A model generated the notes under the pieces. That model was not told where the DNA came from, did not search any database, and saw only the letters and a list, made by a program, of their open reading frames with translations. Position numbers and translations under genes: made by a program. Below are positions 58,401-64,000 of a DNA stretch of 64,000 nucleotides, piece after piece; within the stretch, counting starts at the first letter, position 1, and every line of letters starts with the position of its first letter. The DNA is from Berberis thunbergii (lineage: Eukaryota; Streptophyta; Magnoliopsida; Ranunculales; Berberidaceae), in the NCBI GenBank assembly GCA_003290165.1, contig QNQO01000448.1, positions 620,001 through 684,000 on the forward strand. Reading direction: 5' to 3'.

Positions 58401-60464
58401 TACGATTTGGCCTTGAGCAACGAGGCATTTTTCTGAAAGGGGAAAAACATATTGTCTAGGTATATTTGAGTGTTGCATTTCACATGTGTATTTCATCATA
58501 ATTGAGCATTCAAAATGAAAAATGGTAGTGCTTTGTTAATTTATTATTATTACACCTTTTATTTACTTTAGTTGTCAGTATGCCTTTTATTTGGGGTTAA
58601 ATGTTTTAGCTCTGCTCATACAAACTAGTGTTGACCCATTTGTTTGTTTTGTGGCAAATGGGTGTAGCCCTACTCAGGTGTAGGTGGTGGTGTTATAGGA
58701 GGCGTCAAGTGATCGAGTGGTTGTCTATGTGGTCAGATAGCTGAGAGGTAGGTTGAACTCTTAGGTCTAGGTTTTGTTTGCTTTAGCTTATTTCATCTTG
58801 TGTTTGTAGGTGTAACCATTGGCAAGTAAAGTAAATGGGAAAAAAAATTTGGGTTGCATCATGCCTAAGTTTTCGAGATATTTTGGTGTCTTGGGATGCG
58901 AGGTGTGACAACGGTGCTGTGAAAGGGAAAAAATTGTGATTGAAATATTAAAAAAATTTGAAAAATGGGTTTCGACTATTGAATTAGTATTTGCAATTTC
59001 GTTCGTTTGATATAGGATTTGTTTGTTGTGGAAAACCATGACTTTCCCAAGTGGTAGTTCACATGATGAATATGGTGGATCAAAACAAATTATTTCACAA
59101 TTGAAGAGCTTACACATTATTCTAGAATTGAGAAGTCTGTCTCTCTGTTCCCATGATAATAATGGCAAACGTTTCGTGTGAGGAAGAGTTACAAATGGTT
59201 TCACTTTACAAGGATAAAGATGGTTAGACCCTTTTACCCCATTAATTCATCTGCTTTTACTTGTGATTTTGATCTAAGAGGTTTTTTTGTAATGCAGATG
59301 TAAATCTGGGTTTTTCATTTTTTTGTCTAATTCTTTGATCTGTGTTAATTTTTATGTGTGAGACTTTCGATCCTTAACTTGTTTGATTAGATTGATTACT
59401 TGCTCATGAACGGTTATTCGAGGTAGGGCGGATATTTGTCAATCCATGTGGAGCAAGGATGATTTTTAAAAGAAAATTTAAACAATTACTCGACATGGAT
59501 TCGAGGATTCGTGATCCTGGTGAGATGGGAACAAATTTGCCCCAATCCGCCCCATTGCCATCTCTATTCTATTTGGGTGAACTTCTTCAAAACACATTTC
59601 TCAAGGTGACATGCTAGTTAATTGTTTGTTCCACCTCCACACATGAAGAAGATATTGCATTGCAAATGAAATTCGTTTGGAAAAAATAATCATCCACTAT
59701 AAGCACTAAGAAAGAAACATGCCACACACTATATTAAAACTTCAAATTATGTATTAAATATGATAAGTGTAGTATGTATAAGGACTATGGTAAAGATTAG
59801 TTGTTAAGGGTTTGTCATGGAAAAACAAAACTTCACTTATCGTGTGTTCTTTCAACAAATGTATAAGTGAATATATAACGTTTCATCCAATTATATATGT
59901 TGAAAATGTATAAATCTATCCGAAAGAAGTTTGGGTAAAATGTATAATATAATTATTAAATTAATAACCAATAGACATGCCCAAATTTGTTCAAATGCAT
60001 GTGCGTGGCATGGATCTTACTCATATTTTTGCATATCTATTTTGATAAATCATTTAAATGGTTGTCGTTGATCTAAGTCATTTTCCTCCATGTTATTGCT
60101 AAGTAGGCAAATCCTTAGTAGATTAGAAGAATCGACAAATCGAGCGTCCAAAATTATCGGTCGCCTTTGCTATTAGGTGATTGTATCACCTCAACCCAAT
60201 CTCAAAGAATAAGCCATCATGTTTTACTTTAGGATAGTCGCACTGTGAGCATCAACCATGGAACAATCTAACTCCTAAAAACTATTTGATTAAACTCCCA
60301 TTGTGAATTCAAATTCAAGATCTTGGCATGTTGTTTTTCTTCATATTGCACCTATTCTTATGGCGTATCTAGTTAGTGCTTCAACATCTATACATCTAAT
60401 ATGTTTAAGAAAAATGAAATAAGATTTTTTTTTTCAATTTAATGTTGATCTTTAGAACTATAAG
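58401..60464. other. No gene recognised
   Basis: AT-rich sequence. The 138-codon minus frame at 58788-59204 has no known motif and no splice context. The right end of the outer CACTA element was looked for here and not found. Confidence 0.45.
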
Positions 60465-61036
60465 TGATGCGTCCAAATCCATCTCTGTTGATATTGACCT
60501 GCAAAGATGAACAACGGTGAACCAGAGACCATCGTTGTGGTGTCCAAAGGCACTCTGATGGTAAACTCAGGTGTTTGAACAAGGATGGAGATATACTGAT
60601 AACATTAGGTTGCATGTGTGTACCTTTCTCATCCATTTTTCACCTTATATAATGAATGGAGACTCTACCGTTGAAGGTGTGATGGAGGGAGGAGATCTCA
60701 CTTAGAATCTTACCCGTCCATGACTGAGTCTTTTTTGGCACTTGGCTCTCTTTGGGACCCAATGCGTAATTGGACCAAGAGTTGCATAAGTGGACCTTGG
60801 GCCTGCTATAGTTCAAAGGTCTGTATTATGGCCTTATTGTCCATTACCAAACTTCAAGATTCCTACCACTTTGGGCTCACATAATTTGGGTTTGGGATTC
60901 TAACTTATGGGCTAAGTAATAATTTGCTTAGACCAAGCTTGACCCTATATTGAACCAGACTAGGGCCTTTTCACATTAGGACTGACCTATGTCATGTGTC
61001 GAGCTGTGGTTGGATGATTGTTTTGATGCCTCATCA
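60465..61036 (-). repeat. LTR of a second Tat-like element
   Basis: It starts TGATGCGTCC, ends GCCTCATCA and shares GGCACTCTGATG and the surrounding layout with the LTRs at 4902 and 22687, though it is far diverged and shorter (572 bp). Next to it the minus strand reads CTAGGGGAGTAAT, a polypurine tract. Orientation is the same as the first element. No partner LTR lies in the window. Confidence 0.75.
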
Positions 61037-61197
61037 ATTACTCCCCTAGTTAGTGGGGTTGTGTACAACGCAACTAACTTGCTGCACATGGGGTCCCGTG
61101 CAATGCCATGATGGCATATTTTGGTCCCTTTTCAACTTCTACAATGCAATTAATGTTTATCCAGTGGTTGGGTGATTGCTTCTTCTACAGTCAAGCC

Positions 61198-61425
61198 TAT
61201 ATAAGCTTGGTTTGAAGGAGTTTGATCATTTTACTTCCTAGAACTTTTTGCCATTTTTTGTCTTCAGACTTTCCCAGTTCGATTAAGTGCAAATCTTTAT
61301 CTTCTGTAATCATGTTTGGAAGGATTCATTTTTTCGGCGAAAGACATGGGGCTTGCCTGGACTTCCTTAGGGATTCATTGAAGACGGAGGAGGAATTGTT
61401 GATCTCCGCAGACGGTTTAATCTGA
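61198..61425 (+). pseudogene. Promoter and start of antisense ORF of the second Tat-like element
   Basis: TATATAA at 61198-61204 is followed by a pyrimidine-rich leader and an ATG at 61312 opening a short frame (MFGRIHFFGERHGACLDFLR to a stop at 61425). TATA-to-ATG spacing is 114 bp against 121 bp in the first element. The reading is cut short, and unrelated sequence starts at about 61440. Confidence 0.5.
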
Positions 61426-61439
61426 AGTAGTCGCTCCTT

Positions 61440-63632
61440 GCGAAATATTGTTATACAATTATTAACCTAATTAATAAGCTTCTAAATGTATGTCTTAACT
61501 CGCAAGTGCACAAGATCAAAAAAATAGTATAAATAGCAAGAACAAGATCATTCTCGAGAGGATTGGATTAATTGTGTTTAAAACATCATTCCTAAAACTT
61601 TTACTTCAATGAAATCTAACAAATAATTGAATATGAAAAGGATAATTGTAAAATTGAAATCAAAGACTAGGTATAAAAATGATGTTCAAACGAAAATAAA
61701 GATAACAATAGAGTTCAAATAATGAGAAAATATATTAGGAATTCAATATCCTCTACTAGTCATCTTCCTTTGAATAACAACATGCGCGCACAATCAAACT
61801 AAATTTCAATGCTCAAGTTTGCTAACCTAAGGGTATAGGTGTCTACTCCTTAAACTATGGATTTTCCTAAACAACGAATTAGGCATGGGTGCCTATTCTA
61901 ACTCTTTTCATGCTCAAGGTATTTAGCATGATATCTACTAAGTTACACCTTAAAAATGCATAAATAAAATCGACAAAAACACAAAACCCAAAACCCAAAA
62001 CATGGTATCTAATTCGGTCATTCATGTTGATTAATTCCAAGAACTGATCTTACTTGGTTCTTTTGTCACTTAACATAGGCACAAGACTCGGTCATCTAAA
62101 TTTACCCATGTAACTATCTCCATAAAAACCATGCATATAGTGATTAAGCATATGGTGGTCAAGCATAAACAAAATCCATATGAAGAGTGAAATAAAATTA
62201 GAAATTAATCAATTGAGCATCATAAAAGTAGTGTATCAAGACATGTCAAAATTCTTAAGGAGTTATAACTAGTGCTTCAATCTATCCTTAACTAAATTGT
62301 TTAGTTATACATAATGGAATATAAAAAAAAATCAAGTAAAACATTGGAGAGTAAAGAAATAGCCAAATTGGTTGAAAGTAACCAAAAGGATTTGCAGCCA
62401 AAGAACTTGCTGCTAAAGAGATCAATTGCAGCCAAAGGGCAACCCAATCAATAGTAGTTCAATAGAAAATCAACAATAACAACACACAAATCAGGACAAC
62501 AACACTGTGATACAAAACAACAACATAACTACACTGAACAACAGCTCTGCAACAACTAGCAGATTCAACAACACAGAACAATAGATTCAGCAACACGGAA
62601 TAACATATTCAGTACACAACACAATTGCAACACTTCTTTCTCTTCAAATGCAGCACCAGAGAGAGCAATATCGCAACAAAGAAGGAAATCTTTTCTTCAA
62701 GCCAAAATCCATTTCTTATAGTAGTCTTCTTTCATTTTTAGTTCATCTATCTTTCCAATTGGGTTTCGACCTTAAAATCCTTGTGAAATTGGGCTTCTAT
62801 CTTTTACTAGTCTTCCATCTTTAACAACCCGGCCTTGCACCTGATATTAGTTCCTTTTTCACCTTAGCATATCATTAAAATATTTGCCAAATATCAAAAT
62901 GCACATTATGTAGCTAAGAAGGAAATTATTAGAAAATACTTGAATTAACCACATAATCTAGCAATTACACTTAGAAAAAGCAATGTTTAGAAGGGCACTT
63001 TATGCACTCATCACCCCCAACCAATTTATTTTGAGTCCCTAGCAATTCAAGCGACTAAAACTTACAAAAAAAAAAAAAAAAAAAACTCAAGACAAGAAAC
63101 AACTAAAATAAAACTCCTATCTATACCACTTTTGTTGGTACTTTCAAATGCATTTAGTAAATGCAACAAGTTTAAACCCCTAGGTGTCCATAGTGGACGA
63201 ATTATAGTCTCGTGAGGGTTTACCAAAGTGGTACCCACAAACACTGTGTTATTTTAAATAAATTGCTAAATCTTAACTTCCAATTCAACAAATACCACAA
63301 ATTGTCAATGATTTTAAAATATCACAAAAAATAGTTCTCATTCATTAGCAAGCTTAAAATAATGAACTCCATCTTCACATGGTTTAGGACCTCAAAAATA
63401 GGATACATCACTTATAAATGACTAGTGAGAAGCCACAAGTCCTTTTAGGTGTGAAGTGAACCAACACATTTCCATGGGGCTTCACATTAATTCCTATATA
63501 AATGACTTACTACCTCAAAATCCATTTGATAAAACAACCAAGGCAATAGATACTAAAAAAACATTAAGACCCATTTTTTTCTTTTTCTTTTTTTACCTTT
63601 TTTTTCCAAGGATGTATGTGTGGATTGTGCAA
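61440..63632. repeat. Repeat-like DNA, unassigned
   Basis: No coding region was recognised. ACTCGCAAGTGCACAAGATC near 61500 and CACTCATCACCCCCAACC near 63008 recall strings I associate with Gypsy-type elements in other plants, so this may be part of one, but I cannot show borders. CAACAACAC-rich text (62460-62640) and an A20 run (about 63066-63085) are compositional. Confidence 0.35.
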
Positions 63633-63980
63633 TGTTTAACTCCCTTAAGTTTTCTAATTGACCCATTTATCAAGCTTTAGACCAATGACACCCAAACTAG
63701 ATGGCTTTAGGGCATTAGTTGTAGAAACACCCCTACGAGTTTACTAACTCGAGTAAAAAAAACTACAAAGCTAAACTAGCTATAACTCGATTTCACATGT
63801 GCAAAGTCTAGCTCCCTTAAATTTTCTAATTGACCCATTTATCAAACTTTATACCAATGACTCCCAAACCAGATGACTTTAGGGCATTAGTTGTAGAAAC
63901 ACCCCTACGGGCTTATTAACTCGAATAAAAAAGATTACGAAGCTAAACTAGTTTATTACATATTAACACCATGCCAAGAT
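63633..63980. repeat. 172-bp tandem duplication
   Basis: CTCCCTTAAGTTTTCTAATT starts at 63640 and CTCCCTTAAATTTTCTAATT at 63812. The following text, including GGGCATTAGTTGTAGAAACA and CCCCTACG, is repeated in the same order to about 63980. The two copies differ by about 10%. Confidence 0.88.
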
Positions 63981-64000
63981 TTCTCACCCAACAAATCTAC

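Noticed and set aside
58521..58540. Possible right end of the outer CACTA element (AAAAATGGTAGTG)
   Set aside because: It lacks the TTTTTGTAGTAGTG form expected from the left end, subterminal motifs do not precede it, and no TGA duplication follows.
58788..59204. 138-codon minus-strand frame
   Set aside because: No recognisable motif, no codon-bias signal and no neighbouring exon; probably chance in AT-rich DNA.

Overview
The window is nuclear DNA from a flowering plant, most likely a eudicot; the species cannot be told from sequence alone. It holds spliceosomal introns, fragments of plant-type nuclear genes (BUB3, SC35, chloroplast-type EF-P, SULTR3 sulfate transporter, autoinhibited Ca2+-ATPase) and plant transposon lineages (Tat-type Gypsy, CACTA/En-Spm, hAT, PIF/Harbinger, L1-type LINE, tRNA-derived SINEs). 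Nothing prokaryotic was seen. I found no intact host gene. The window is a graveyard of nested transposons around one disrupted host gene.

Layout. 1-3.7 kb: broken PIF/Harbinger element on the minus strand (Myb/SANT ORF1, transposase ORF2 running off the left edge). 4.9-23.4 kb: Tat-like Gypsy retrotransposon on the minus strand, LTRs 4902-5600 and 22687-23365. It has gag-protease-RT-RNase H-integrase on the minus strand, a 114-bp tandem array, and an extra ORF on the opposite strand beside the 3' LTR with its own TATA box. Its pol is split by a second LTR element (11466-20441, target duplication CACCC), which is itself split by a dead L1-type LINE (12537-18305). 25.9-45.8 kb: a BUB3-like WD40 gene on the minus strand, expanded to about 20 kb by insertions. 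Its introns hold a 5.1-kb CACTA element (target duplication GCA) with tRNA-Glu copies and satellite-like arrays, several hAT elements, SINEs, hairpin MITEs and a Pack-hAT that captured pieces of SC35 and EF-P. The gene lacks recognisable middle exons and carries two 1-nt frameshifts. 48.8-58.3 kb: a CACTA element with a Transposase_24-like gene on the minus strand. It is invaded by a second CACTA element (49329-54386, target duplication GAA) carrying pieces of a kinase, a SULTR3 sulfate transporter and a Ca2+-ATPase. 60.5-64 kb: an LTR and antisense-ORF start of a second Tat-like element, then unassigned repeat-like DNA.

There are no operons or pathways to describe. The main biology is transposon nesting, capture of host exons by DNA transposons (two independent Pack elements), decay of a spindle-checkpoint gene, and a conserved promoter plus antisense ORF in Tat elements. 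Exon calls rest on reading the translations and splice sites by eye; family names rest on remembered conserved motifs, with no database search.
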